Source: Zerene cesonia (Eukaryota > Arthropoda > Insecta > Lepidoptera > Pieridae). From it: 64,000 nt of DNA. The notes below the pieces were generated by a model. That model was not told the origin of the DNA, ran no database searches, and worked only from the letters and a program-made list of their open reading frames with translations. The number at the start of each line of letters is the position of its first letter. Position 1 is the stretch's first letter. This document shows positions 23,114-34,595 of the stretch, in pieces. Made by a program: the position numbers and the translations under genes. The DNA lies in contig NC_052128.1 in NCBI RefSeq assembly GCF_012273895.1, positions 310,001 to 374,000 of the forward strand. The letters run 5' to 3'.

Positions 23114-25096
23114 TAAAAAAAGAAATATATAAATTGGAATAACTTACAATAACCATAAATATCACCGTTGTTATGCCAAATAAGAAAAATCAACTAACAC
23201 AACGATATGCTATCGTCGAGCGGTCACTATAATTTAGCCACGGTATAAAAGTCAAATATTTATGATAACATCAAATTCCTGATCCGTTGTTGTTATGTTT
23301 TTAATTTATTTAAATGAAAATAAAATTTCGATACGATCTGTTAGATATATTTCAAATAATATACCATAATATTTTTATTATTATGATCAATTTTTGAAAA
23401 TTATTCAAAAACTCGGCTTTAACGACTTATTTATCAGAGATAAGTAAGTCGTTAAAGTATTATTAGTTAATGTATTCTATTAGGCAAGATTTTTTTATTT
23501 ATTTCAGCCAACTCTCAAACTAAACTTGCCTTTGAATACGCATAAAGTATATTAATATTTCTAGATTAGCAATTAGAGGTGGGAAAAAGTGTTCTTAATG
23601 CATACATATAATTTAATTTAATAAGAATATTTATAATAGAATATATTTTTTCGAATATAAAAAATAGACAAGACTCGAGTATTATTCTATTTAAACAGTA
23701 GGTTATTATGCAAATATAAAAGAACTAAAAACAAGTATATTTATAAAGAGCTGACTTTTTAGATGTGTAAAAATTTAAAACGAAACCCAAGTAGACTAAG
23801 CTACTACGTATTCCGGAAAATCTTCATATAAAATCCCAGAAATATAGAACAAATAAGCCGCACCACTCACGCCACAGCGTGACTTAAACCAGCTACTCGC
23901 CTTGCGTCTTTTAAATTTAACGTAACATTATCACAACATTAAGTCACTGTTATTAATTACTATCCACGTAATTAAGGCAATAATTTGCGCCCTAAGAGCA
24001 ATATCAACTCATCCAGAAAGTTATTCATGAATATTGCATGAGCTCGCATATGTAAATGCAGTTAATGGAGCCGTATAGAGAAGATTTAAACGTAATATTA
24101 TTGTTTATGGGATAATATTATTTATAAATCACCCCTCCATTGTGGCTCGAAGAGATCCTATATACTAATTTTCAATTCGAACTAAATTTTTTTTTAATTA
24201 AAATTAAAAAGTATTCGCGTGAAATATTCAGTCCATGTTTAATTAAATCAAAAAATCACAAAGCCTTTATTACTAAACTGCTAGAGTTGAAAATGTTTTA
24301 TTCTTATCTTGCTGCTTCATTCGCGTGTCACATCGCTGTATCTAGATTAAATCGCAACCGATAACATAATAATTCTCTCAAATTAAGCAATTTACAAAAT
24401 GGAAATAATGTAATAAAGATTAAGGTAGATATTCAAGGAGACCCCATACAAAAATCTACTGGCTTCCAATTTGAATCGTTAAATATAAAACATGTATCAC
24501 AAATAATGTTTATTGCAGAAGCCCTTCTCCATATTGCAAGACCTTGCCGAGTCTATTATACCCTCTTCAGTATTCTATAACTGGTGGTTTTTAAAAACTC
24601 TGTCCAACACTGAATACAATTCTGACCCATTCTTATTACACGTAATGGGTCATTCAACACAAATACCGTCATAATGGACCAATAAAATCCCCTTCCGAAC
24701 GTCACAATGGGTTACGTGGAATCGTAAAAATCACACGATTTATTGGCCCCTACATTGTGCAGCAGATATGGTATGTTGAGGTTAAAATGTTGTTTCGATT
24801 GCAAAGAACAGTAGCGGCTTGAAATATTTCTATTGCAATCAAGATTGTATCTAATCGCATATAATATAAAACAGTTTATGGTTATAGATCTCTATTTGAG
24901 TAGGGACATCAGTATAAATGTTTAAAAGAAATTAGAAACGAACGCACTGTAAGGCGACAGTCCGTTGGTTTCTACTTAATCAATTAATTTAACTTGTTTA
25001 ATTATTTTGCGTTCAAAAATAACAATTCAAAAGTTCCTGTCAGCACAGAATATAGTACTAACTATGAGTCCTAGTATAACCGTATTGACATCTTAT
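23114..25096. other. gene-free AT-rich stretch with a strong hairpin
   Basis: No gene recognised. Contains the hairpin at 23417-23457 and an 8-bp perfect inverted repeat GACCCATT/AATGGGTC near 24624-24651. Confidence 0.45.
23417..23457. repeat. 41-nt near-perfect stem-loop
   Basis: Arms 23417-23435 and 23439-23457 are reverse complements over 19 positions, with one T/G position that would be a wobble pair in RNA, and a 3-nt loop AGA. The flanks are not complementary, so it is short for a typical pre-miRNA. Confidence 0.9.
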
Positions 25097-25116
25097 AACT
25101 TGTTGTAATTTACATT

Positions 25117-25284
25117 TTTAGTTTTATAGCATTCAAACTGAATTTCTAAACAATAGAAAAATTTCAACAGACGGCATTCGAACCCGTCATTTCGTCTAAC
25201 CGTGACGAAGCCACGTGTCAGCCACGCATGATCCCGCATCAGCAATCGAATCGCCATATAAGGATTATTAAGTTGCTTTAATGT
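25117..25284 (-). mobile_element. tRNA-like SINE, single-unit relative of the tRNA foldback element
   Basis: On the minus strand it reads GATCATGCGTGGCTGACACG, an arm TTCGTC-ACGGTTA-GACGAA, then GACGGGTTCGAATGCCGTC, an A/T stretch with CTATTG, and the tail GAATGCTATAAAACTAAAAA. Loop ACGGTTA and tail are the same as in the element at 55229-55761, but the stem under the loop differs and still pairs. Imperfect repeats of about 18-20 bp at 25097-25116 and 25285-25302 are probable target-site duplications. It has one tRNA-like unit and no inverted duplicate. Confidence 0.6.
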
Positions 25285-25832
25285 AACTTGTTATTTTACA
25301 TTCGTTACTTGTTATTTTTATTTCCTTTTTCATATATTCTATAATTTAGCTTTGCATATTCCACAGCATTATTGAGCGTATTGTCAATGTCAATGTGAAA
25401 ATGCAAAATTTTTCTTTTGCATTTTAACAGAATTTTGAAGAATATTTAACCTACAAAACTAACTTTGCGCCAAAACTGTATATTTTTTCATTGAAATTGT
25501 TAAAATAACAACCATTATCCCGCATAAACTAGAACTAAAACAACGTCCACCATTTCTCATTACCACGTGACGTCACAACTCGAGGCGACAAAAGACCTCT
25601 TTCGCAGCAGTAGAGACTAACCAAACAATTTGTCTGCGTCACTTTTTATTTCTAACACCGTACAAGGAAACAATATGCCTTTTTGTATCCATGCAGGATC
25701 CATCTAATAAAAGAAAAAACGTTTTTGTTTGAGTATGTCGTGATTCTTTAATTAAACTTAACTAATTGATTGGACGAGCTGCGCTCAGCTTTGTCTCTAT
25801 TGAACCATTAGAATAGATACATTTATTTGTAA

Positions 25833-26043
25833 CTAGCTGCGCCCCGCGGTTTCACCCGCGTAAGTCTGTATCCCATAAGAACATTGGGATAAAAAGTTGA
25901 CCAAGTTTTGTTCCAGTTGTCCAGCTATCTACGTACCAAATTTCATTGTAATCGGTTCAGCAGTTTTTGCGTAGGGTAACAAACATCTATACGTACTTAC
26001 ATACATCCATCCATACTTTCAAACGTTTATAATATTAGTAGGA
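25833..26043 (-). mobile_element. Lep1-like non-autonomous Helitron
   Basis: Minus-strand start TCCTACTAATATTATAAACG, GGATGGATGTATGTAAGTAC, the ACCGATTACAATGAAATTTG block, end CGCGGGTGAAACCGCGGGGC then GCAGCTAG. Terminal hairpin intact. Confidence 0.8.
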
Positions 26044-26172
26044 CAAGCTGTTGTGTCGGTTTACCGGGACTAAAAAGAATATTAAAAATAGCCCATGATA
26101 CTCACAGATATCGTGTCTCTGTATTAGTTATAGAAATATTAAAATCTGTTCAGTACATCCTACAGTTACCAC

Positions 26173-26201
26173 AACCCAACCCCCCCTCCCCCCTCCTCCG
26201 T
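26173..26201 (-). other. C-rich tract with G-quadruplex potential on the minus strand
   Basis: The plus strand carries runs of C3, C7 and C6 followed by CTCCTCC. The minus strand can be parsed as four GGG runs separated by 1-2 nt loops. Isolated in AT-rich DNA. Confidence 0.6.
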
Positions 26202-27293
26202 AACATTACAAACTTTTTAACTTTTTATTATCGTCATCTTAATTTATAAGTTACTGATGTAGTAAACTTAATTTTGACCAGATTTGAAATCTAAATCTGT
26301 GTCGCTTTTTATAGATCGCGTTATTGTAATTAAGAAAAAACAGTTAATTATAAAACCAATTTACATAACACTCCGCCCACTCAAACAGATAATCTCGACA
26401 AATCATAAACAATTACTTAATAAAAGAGCTTATTTTTCAGAAAACCTCAGTACCTCAAATGGGTGTAGTCGTAATAAAAATTTATAGGCAATTTGCGAGA
26501 AAAAATACAGCTTTACACAGTCTTTTGTGTTTTACTAATGAAAGGAATTTCCTTCAAGGCCGCTCTTGGCACTCGTTGTATCCGCTGGCTTTCTTTATGA
26601 ATATTTTGTTAGCTTATTTGTATGAACTATTGTCAGATGCGGTTTTCGGTCCAGCAAATAGGAAAGTTTCTTTGTGCCGCTGCGGATTCTGTTTCGTTAT
26701 GCAATTGGAATATTAATTCTTAATTTTGTACCTAATAAATTAGGGTTACGAGCCACCAAGATGTATCCAAAAACTTCCTACACATGTTATAATACTGTTT
26801 GTAGGTACTGATTCAATGTGAATATTTTTTAATAGGTAGTACTAGCACATAAAAGATTACCTTTATTGTATACGATTGATACTTTAACCACAGCATAAGG
26901 AGAAGTATGCAGTAGCACAACGGAGATCGGTACTAAAACCGTAACACGTCTAGACTGTCGCGAGCTGGTTAGTATTCGTCCGCGACCCCCACGGGGGCAG
27001 CCCTTACCGGGCCAAATTTGTTTGCATTAAAATAAATATCTATAACCTTATACCTTTTCTTGAACGTTTGTTGCTCAATTCAAGTGGGTTATTATGAATT
27101 AAGTCAAAAAATGTACAATTAGTTATGTGAATTGGAAGATGACCTATATTAATTTTTTTCTCATACATATTCACAAGATCGATCGTCTTGTAAATTATAT
27201 TCATGAATAATTTTGTTGTTATGAATAATACTAGTTTTATGACGCAAATGAATGGAATTTATATCGGACGAAGTTGCGTAATTTTTTACACTA
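26202..27293. other. gene-free stretch with a GC-rich patch
   Basis: The patch at about 26930-27005 (GTCGCGAGCTGGTTAGTATT, CCCCCACGGGGGCAG) stands out by composition and may be a transposon piece, but I could not place it. No coding frame is supported. Confidence 0.4.
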
Positions 27294-27497
27294 TCCTACT
27301 ACTATTATAAAGGCGAAAGTTTGTACGTATGGATGTATGGATGTTTGTTACTCTTTCACGCAAAAACTACTGAACCGATTGCAATGAAATTTGATACGTA
27401 GACAGCTGGACAACTGGAATAACATATAGGCAACTTTTTATCCCGATATTCCTACGGGATACGGACTTACGCGGGTGAAACCGCGGGGCGCAGCTAG
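27294..27497 (+). mobile_element. Lep1-like non-autonomous Helitron, well preserved
   Basis: TCCTACTACTATTATAAAGG start, ACTACTGAACCGATTGCAAT, CAACTGGAATAACATATAGG, CGATATTCCTACGGGATACG and a CGCGGGTGAAACCGCGGGGC then GCAGCTAG end followed by T. One of the cleanest copies. Confidence 0.85.
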
Positions 27498-27904
27498 TAA
27501 GTTATAATAACGTAAAAATAAAATCATTCGAGGGTAGTACACAACGGATAGTTTGCAGCGCTCTCATTTCGGTCAAGTTATAACATTTATAATGATACAG
27601 GTGCGCTCGTTTCTCGAAAACTTTCCTCATCCCTGTCCTGTGGCCATCGCCTCGTGCCCAATAATGATAATAATTTGTTCCCAACTTCAATAGGACTTCC
27701 ATTGTGCGACAAGGACGTGAAAATTGTTTTTGCGAACTGTACATTTTATGGATTTTGTAACTTTCAGATTTATCACCGTTGTAAATTTATCGTTGGTGTA
27801 TTCTAAAAAGTGGAATTTATTGGTTGTATAGTGCACTTGTTTTGACAGCTAATTGACTGTTATTTGTGTGTTTAGTTTTATCTAATGGTTATTGACTTTA
27901 TTAT
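27498..27904. other. gene-free stretch
   Basis: An 80-codon minus frame at 27502-27744 exists, but nothing in it is recognisable. Confidence 0.4.
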
Positions 27905-28140
27905 GCATTATTTCGATAGCTGTCGTCCACAGCTTCGCGCGCGTGGTCCATAAAATTTTCATGGTACTAACTTTCATCTACCGTCGTATCCCCTTGGAAA
28001 GTATTCATCGAAATCCTTTTTTTATCATTTTTTATATGCCAGCATCATAATGGCTACCTATGTAATAAATTTTAACCCGATCGGTCTAGCAGTTGGGCTG
28101 GGCGTTCATAGGTCAGTCAATTCACTTTTGCATTTCATAT
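27905..28140 (-). repeat. diverged transposon remnant
   Basis: GTCGTCCACAGCTTCGCGCG at the left is a typical GC-rich 3' end of lepidopteran short elements. The body has ATGCCAGCATCATAATGGCT and TTTTAACCCGATCGGTCTAG, and the right end TAGGTCAGTCAATTCACTTT. No clean termini. Confidence 0.5.
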
Positions 28141-29407
28141 AGATTCCAATCTATTGACCTCATCAATACGAAATTAGAAATATTCGGGAATAATTTTGTA
28201 AATACAAATAAGACTGATTTTAATATGACGTCACATATGTATTGGAAAATATTTTTTCTGATTAAATATTTCAGATTTAAACTGCAATATAACCTTCGTA
28301 ATAACAAACTTCAACAATGCATAATAGCGTAACGTAGGTGCATATAACCTAACTCACTAAAACACCGCAACTAAACTATTCAAGTAACTTGAGCGTGAAA
28401 TATCTCTGTTTTAACTAAGTTTACGGGCGTGGTTTGAATGATAAGCGAAGCGGGAACCATAGAGATGAGCGACGTACAGATAAAATAATTTCTTTGTCAT
28501 ATTCTCGTTCTTCGCAAGTAATGTTATGTTGTTCCCTCTATTTAATATCATGAAGATATAAACATACATAATATATTAATTAATCTCCCTTGGATCGAGG
28601 TGATATTTAACAGATTTGGTTAGTTGTAGTACACGTACGCAAAGATAGATACGCAATACAATGAGTTAAACTTTATTTAATCGATTCGTAGACGTACATA
28701 AAGACTTTCAATAGATAAGGTTACATGTATCACAAATGTTAAAACCATCGTTTTCTTATCCTTATTCTATTTCCAGTGACATTCTTTGTTCAATCCCTGA
28801 CAATTTACGTTCTCTTGTTATGTTGTAATGCAGTTGTAATTCAGTTTGAAATGTTAATGTTATGTTAACCAACTGACATTTTTAGGGCAAACGGTCAGCA
28901 AGCCTTTTTCTTTGATTTTCAACAGTCGACCAATGTGATTTTGTAAAGAGATATGAATGCGGTCATCTAAACTTGACACTGGGCATTAATTTTGATCTCA
29001 GTACAATTGCTGGGTGAGCTAAGGGAATGCGAGGGGAAGAAAGCGGAGGACTTGCATTACGGATATGCGTTAGGTTAATCTGATCGCGTTGTATTTCTAA
29101 TAAAGTGCTTATTAAGAAGAATTTATGATAATCTACGACCTATTAAAGAAATATCCGCTTATCGCGCCGCTCGTCGCGTCGCTCGTCAGGTGGTTGAGTT
29201 ATAAGAGAACAAGCGATGCATGAAACTTGCCTGTTGTGAGATGCTATGGGTTGTTTGGTCTTTTGTTTGTTATTGAGTTCTGACAATACATTGAAAGGTA
29301 ATTGGTTTTTGTAACTCTGTGGGTAAAGGAATGTTGGATGAATAAACGTTAGTATTGGAGAGAGATGTATGGTATAAACTTAACTAAAACTTCTCAATCG
29401 CCTGCGA
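28141..29407. other. gene-free AT-rich stretch
   Basis: Nothing recognised. A short CG-rich repeat-like patch GCCGCTCGTCGCGTCGCTCG lies near 29167. Confidence 0.45.
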
Positions 29408-29410
29408 TTT

Positions 29411-29628
29411 TTTTTTTTTTTTTTTTTTTTTATGTCATAGCGGGCAACTGAGCTGGTGGTTCGCATGATGGTAAGCGATCACCACCGCCCATGAACATTC
29501 GCAAAGGTAGTGCCTCTACGAATGTGCTGCCCGCTTTTATGGGGAAAGGGAAAAGGAAAGGATTAAAGACTGGAAAGAAGGAATGGACTGAGATGGGTGA
29601 GGAAAAGGAAACGGGCCTCCGGCGATTT
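29411..29628 (+). repeat. interspersed repeat family B, copy 7 (5' two thirds)
   Basis: Preceded by about 20 T, then ATGTCATAGCGGGCAACTGA, GCTGGTGGTTCGCATGATGG, a hairpin at 29497-29523 (9 of 11 positions pair, loop TAGTG), and the purine-rich block up to CGGGCCTCCGG. Truncated there. Confidence 0.85.
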
Positions 29629-30044
29629 TTTCTAGCAAATTTTATTATTTATACCACGTTTCAGAACGAAGACCTGAATAAAAATTAGAAGAAATTAGTT
29701 ACTGAATAGTAAATTATTGACTCAATTTGCATTCAAACGTAATTCATATTACTTGAAATAAGAAAAGATAAAACACATAGTATAGTACATAATAGTTCCT
29801 AGCATTATGCTAAATAAATATATAATATAAAATATAAATTCTTCAATTTCGCTTTTCTACGCTTTGCCTGGTAGAGATCACTGCACAGTGATAACGCCAC
29901 CCATTGTGTTATTATTGTACCCAGTAGGATACAGTAGTATCATCTCTATATTTTATTTAATATAGTGTATAATAAAGTGTAAATAAAACAATTAACAATA
30001 CAAATAAGATCTACATGTTTTAAACATTAATGGGAAACACGGAT
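29629..30044. other. gene-free AT-rich stretch
   Basis: Nothing recognised. Confidence 0.5.
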
Positions 30045-30175
30045 TAACTATTTCTGTCTGTCTAAATCGCTCAGTGAAGTTGCAGCTTTCTAATGGCGAA
30101 AGAATTTTTGCAATCGGTGCAGTGGTTCTTGCCTGAAAACGTTACAAACATATACATAGATGATACAAATATACA
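30045..30175 (-). repeat. diverged transposon remnant
   Basis: AGCTTTCTAATGGCGAAAGA, ATTTTTGCAATCGGTGCAGT and CGTTACAAACATATACATAG form the body of a common short lepidopteran element read on the minus strand. Confidence 0.45.
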
Positions 30176-30803
30176 TAAGTGTCTCTATTCATACCCTTTA
30201 AAGCAATAATCAAGGTCACTAACCAGTAGTACGGTCGTTTAACTAATTACACTTCAAAAACCATTTCAAACTTGATACGTTTGCGGATTCACAGTTCGAG
30301 TTGACTTGTTATTTTCAGCGCCAACTTGCGAGCTAAGAGACTCGTTCATCTGGTATGAGAAGCACGAACTAAATGCACTCTGCTGGAGTAATAAACATTA
30401 GTATATTTACAATTTAATTAGCAGCGACGGAACATTATATAAATTACAATTTAAACGTCTCCAAGTGCAATGCGGAAGTGATCTTTGCTATGCTCAACTT
30501 AATTATTCTTGAAAATATGGTACACAATCATAAAGCTATTTCTTTTTCACGGGATATGGTTCAGACATTATAATATATGGGTAAAGATTTGTGACATCCA
30601 TGACATTGAAGACGGAAGACATCTGCCTGTCAATAATGTCAAACACAAAAAGAATCAGGCCTTTTGAAAACTCACGGAGTTACTGGGGAATATATATCGG
30701 ACAATTATATAATAAATAAACAAAAAGAGATTTAAAAACCCTCTTAGTTTTTCCTAATATACAAACATAAATAATGACTCAATACCCTTTGAAATGCAAC
30801 GTT
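30176..30803. other. gene-free AT-rich stretch
   Basis: Nothing recognised. Confidence 0.5.
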
Positions 30804-30813
30804 TATCGTGACA

Positions 30814-31120
30814 ACATCATCATCATCAGCCCATATATGTTCCCACTGCTGGGTCACAGGCCTCCTATGAGGGTTCAGGCCATAATCCACCACGCTGGCC
30901 AAGTGCGGGTTGGCAGATGTCACATGTCGTCGAACTTTTGATTCTTGGACAAGCCGGTTTCCTCACAATGTTTTCCTTCACCGTTTTAAGCAGTTGTGAT
31001 GTTATCCACATGTGCAGATAAATTGAAAAATCAATTTATTTCCTGCACGCTCGCCCGGTCTCGAACCCCGACTTATCGATTTTAAAGTCCAAGGTTGTCA
31101 CCACTGAGCCACCACTGCTC
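30814..31120 (-). mobile_element. SINE family A, full-length reference copy with perfect target-site duplication
   Basis: On the minus strand the head reads AGAGCAGTGGTGGCTCAGTG, with A box TGGCTCAGTGG and B box GGTTCGAGACC. The body follows and the tail is GGGCTGATGATGATGATG. The 10-bp direct repeat TATCGTGACA at 30804-30813 and 31121-31130 flanks it exactly, so these bounds are firm and the insertion is fairly recent. The tRNA-type internal promoter and LINE-like target duplication define it as a SINE. The name Metulj-like is from memory of Lepidoptera repeats. Confidence 0.93.
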
Positions 31121-31201
31121 TATCGTGACATCATGACAACATTTAGGCATAATCAATACAAAAGTTTGAGTTTTTTATACAAAACAAACCAACGAACATT
31201 A

Positions 31202-31543
31202 TTCATCAGTATGTTGAATGGAACTGCGGACACGGGCCTCCTTGAAGGTTCAGATCACAATCCACCATGTTAGTCAAGTGTCGGTTGATCGATGTCACAT
31301 TTCATTAAAGTTTTGATTACTGGTCTTATGACCAGGAGAGAATTTATATTCTCACGAAGAGAATGATATGAGAATTTATATTCTCACGAAGATATCTTTC
31401 TCCGATTCGAGCAGTGGTGATGCGGACGATGTGCAGATAAAATGAAAAATCTATTTATATCCTGCACAGGCGTCTGCTCTCGAGATTCCCCCCACTTTTT
31501 GATTGAAGTCCGAGGTCCTGAAACCACTGAGCGACCACTGCTC
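31202..31543 (-). mobile_element. SINE family A with an internal tandem duplication
   Basis: Tail side TTCATCAGTATGTTGAATGG, middle CCACCATGTTAGTCAAGTG, head AGCAGTGGTCGCTCAGTGGT on the minus strand. A 23-bp segment at 31338-31360 is repeated exactly at 31370-31392, lengthening this copy. It is more diverged than its neighbours on both sides. Confidence 0.75.
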
Positions 31544-31605
31544 ACTATTACATACAGCATAATGTACACAGATAAAGAAAAAACCCCGAGCACGTAAAAT
31601 AACAA
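31384..31605 (-). other. open frame generated by SINE A (not a gene)
   Basis: A 73-codon minus frame lies mostly within the SINE head. Listed only so that it is not mistaken for a small gene. Confidence 0.7.
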
Positions 31606-31751
31606 ATAAACACGTGTGCAATCATGCCCTTAGATAAGGCTAGTTGTTAAGTTTAATGAATACGTTCATTCTCCGAGGTAGATAGAGTGATTGTAATAAA
31701 AAGTTTCAGTCGAGCTAACTGTGAGGATGTTTGCGCACTACTGAACTAATT

Positions 31752-31803
31752 AGTTATATAGTTTTGTATATAGTTGTATATATAGTTGTATATATAGTTT
31801 TAT
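31752..31803. repeat. short tandem repeat, about 12-bp unit
   Basis: Four degenerate units of TATATAGTTGTA. Confidence 0.8.
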
Positions 31804-31888
31804 AGTATTGAATTGCTTAATAAATGAAAAAATTTGATAACGAAATTTTTTCTATTTTTTCAAAATTTTCTTACTTATATACATTTTA

Positions 31889-32196
31889 TCATCATCAACA
31901 TCAGAGCATATATGTTCCTACTACTGGGACACAGGCCTCCTATGAGGGTTAAGGCCACAAGCCACCACGCTGGCCAAATGCAGGTGGGCAGATGTCACAT
32001 GTCGTCGAACTTTTTGATTCTTGGACATGCCGGTTTCCTCACGATGTTTTCCTTCACTGATTTAAGCAGTGGTGATGTAATCTTCATGTGCAGATAAATT
32101 GAAAAAATCAATTTATTTCCTACACGCTCGCCCGGTCTCGAACCCCGACTTATCTATTTTGAAGTCCGAGGTTCTTTCCACTGAACCACCACTGCT
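31889..32196 (-). mobile_element. SINE family A, full length
   Basis: Tail CATCATCAACATCAGAGCAT at the left, GGACATGCCGGTTTCCTCAC, and head GCAGTGGTGGTTCAGTGGAA (minus strand) with B box GGTTCGAGACC intact. The A box has C-to-T (GGTTCAGTGG). Confidence 0.88.
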
Positions 32197-33359
32197 TTTT
32201 GTATGTTCGTTTAAATGCAGACTTATTTTCTCTATATAGTTTAACATCCGTCAAATATAGTCATAGTATTAAGGTAGGTTTAACTTTGAATCTCTATTTT
32301 GAATGATTACAAGTATTAGATACTTATATGGTTGCCAGTTAAATCACATTATGATATAATTAGTATACATTTTAGGCAAAGATACAGAATTCCTAATACA
32401 AATCCACGCTATAGCATTAAAAGTGAAACTTCAAAGCGGAGAATTCAAATGAAATCAGCCGAAATGCAATGGTATTTTTAATTAAAAACTCAAAAGTATT
32501 TCAACAAGATTGCCAATACAGTTTTTACATAATTTTCTAAATAATTCAAACTTACCGAAGAAATTATGTTTAATTCAATGATTCAATGCATGGGCGGTAA
32601 GTCCTATAAAACTGCTCTATTTATGAGAAGAGATGAATCAAACGTTTATTTTAATATCTTATTTAAAAATCGAATAGGAAATGAGATTTAAATGTCAAGC
32701 AAATTTATTCTGCGTATATTGCAGTTTCTCATATAATAGCCAATGCTTTTTATGACTTCTTTATGTCTTTTTAAATATTTTAAATTACAATAATGTCCAT
32801 TTCTTATCTATCCTCTACCTCAGCAGGTACGTATATTGATTGTTTGAAGGGATTTTGAGAACATTAAGTTATGTATTGCAAAAATATCAAAAATTTCTTA
32901 TAATACCAATGAGTAAAAATATCGCATTCTTATAGTTAAATACGCCTACACACATTTTAATGCGACTTTTCGTATGTGTATGTGTCCACATGATGCTTAT
33001 ATACACAACATACAATTACATATACATATACAGTATAGTGACATAACATAAATGCCAAAATGATCATCTGTTGGAAATTTAAAACTGCTTTTTATTTTGC
33101 AGAACCGTAGTGCGCAACCGTCCTGCGCAGCTAGTCTCGTACAAGCCGACATATCACATTTATGAGTTCAATCACACAGTTTTAAAGGATACTTTGAATA
33201 TTAAAGTTGAAGCGAGTAGGTGACTCGCTAACTTTTATTTGCTTTGTTATTTTGTTTACAAACTAAAGTTTTTCTCGGTAATGTAACAGTCTGCGAAATG
33301 CAACTCAAATGTTGTTTTATTGTTTTAATCATAACAACGAATGTGCTGTTGTTGTTTTG
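32197..33359. other. gene-free AT-rich stretch
   Basis: Nothing recognised except a small CG-richer patch at 33107-33150. Confidence 0.45.
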
Positions 33360-33389
33360 TATTTTTATTTGGAGAAGCAAATAAAAATA
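33360..33389. repeat. perfect 12-bp hairpin
   Basis: Arms TATTTTTATTTG (33360-33371) and CAAATAAAAATA (33378-33389) with loop GAGAAG. It lies about 45 bp left of a second inverted-repeat structure. Confidence 0.9.
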
Positions 33390-33432
33390 AAAATGGTTGC
33401 CTGTAAAGTCGGTTTTACGGGCGAAGATTTTA

Positions 33433-33678
33433 CGTGACAACGTCTTTTTTTCCAACGCCAAGAACGCTCGAGAGAGACAGAGACAGAGACACAAGCACGC
33501 GCCGATTCAATGCGCCTAATTCTCTAGTGCTGCGCGCGCGGCGGACCGATCGTAGTTCTGTGACTCATCGTAACTTTAATAAACTTTTTATCTATCTATC
33601 TATCTATCTAACGTTACCGGGCGCTACACTTTTTCATGAGTGACTCCGAGCCGCAACCTAATTTAAGACGTTGTCATG
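33433..33678. mobile_element. candidate MITE with 12-15 bp terminal inverted repeats
   Basis: TGACAACGTCTT at 33435-33446 and its exact complement at 33665-33676; two further outward bases also pair. The interior is GC-rich for this window (CTGCGCGCGCGGCGGACCGA) and holds a TCTA microsatellite at 33589-33610. No target duplication is obvious. The transposon may extend left, because GTAAAGTCGGTTTTACGGGC just upstream also looks repeat-like. Confidence 0.45.
33589..33610. repeat. (TCTA)n microsatellite
   Basis: Five to six units. Confidence 0.9.
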
Positions 33679-33715
33679 TCAAAAACGAATTTAGTATATA
33701 CATAATTATTTGGAA

Positions 33716-33884
33716 TATTTTTTTAAGACTAGGGGTATAAACTAAAGGACTGGGAGAGGTGAGTAAAAATAATAACGGTCTATTCCCTCACTCACCGTAC
33801 GAAACATAGTACTGTCCCATACTGTACTGTAATAATCCGATGCGAGGTGGCCCAATACGTGCCGAAGCGTGCTCGACTCCCACA
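33716..33884 (+). repeat. interspersed repeat family B, copy 8 (3' half)
   Basis: AAGGACTGGGAGAGGTGAGT, CCCTCACTCACCGTACGAAA, and the end GTGCCGAAGCGTGCTCGACT then CCCACAT. The head is missing. Confidence 0.75.
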
Positions 33885-34427
33885 TTGAGAAACATAAACA
33901 TAGATTGTCACTTTTACAAATTAAGATACAGATCTTGGACAATAGTAAGTATACCATAAATTGCAACGTATATTTTACAATATATTGCGTTCTTCATAAG
34001 AAAAATATACTAAAAAAACAGCCTATTTTATTTTACAAGCTGATTTTTAAATACATATTTCTCATGAACCATGAGGATAAAGCAAAAGGAGATCGGGTTC
34101 TTTGTAGATTTTTCTTAAAATACACGATCAAAAACCTTTCAAATTAGAACACATTTTATCAACCGGAAAATGATAATACACGTGTTTTAGGCGAAATGTC
34201 ACTTGCCTTGCCTAATCTTTTGCGAGATAATTGCAAAGTAAATAGACTTACAGGTACTTGGTTGGTGGAAATCTGGGGAATTGAACTGAAAGTGTATATA
34301 TCAGATCATGGAAGTAATTAACTTTTTGCGCCCGGGGATGGATAATAAAACCTGATTTAACTTGTTGTTAACGGATCCTTATTTTTTTGTTCTATTTTCT
34401 TATGTGCCGAATTTAACATAAATAATC
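33885..34427. other. gene-free AT-rich stretch
   Basis: A 92-codon frame at 33869-34147 is K/I/L-rich low-complexity translation with no recognisable domain. Confidence 0.45.
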
Positions 34428-34595
34428 CCTAATATAATATCCGAAAGTAGCTATCTGTCTGTCTTTTTTTCACGCCTAAACTACCGAACTGAATTGCATA
34501 AAATTTTGTACAAAGATACTTTGCGACACGAGAGAGAACTTAGGGTAGTTTTATCCCACAAATTCCATGGGATCGGGAATTTGCGGGAAAGCCCC
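34428..34595 (+). repeat. diverged Helitron-like fragment
   Basis: GTAGCTATCTGTCTGTCTTT and CACGCCTAAACTACCGAACT followed by a degraded 3' part GGGATCGGGAATTTGCGGG. Contains the GTCT motif seen at 1529. Confidence 0.4.

Noticed and set aside
33869..34147. 92-codon plus frame as a small gene
   Set aside because: Composition is AT-driven (I, K, L, F rich), no motif, and it begins inside the end of a family B copy.
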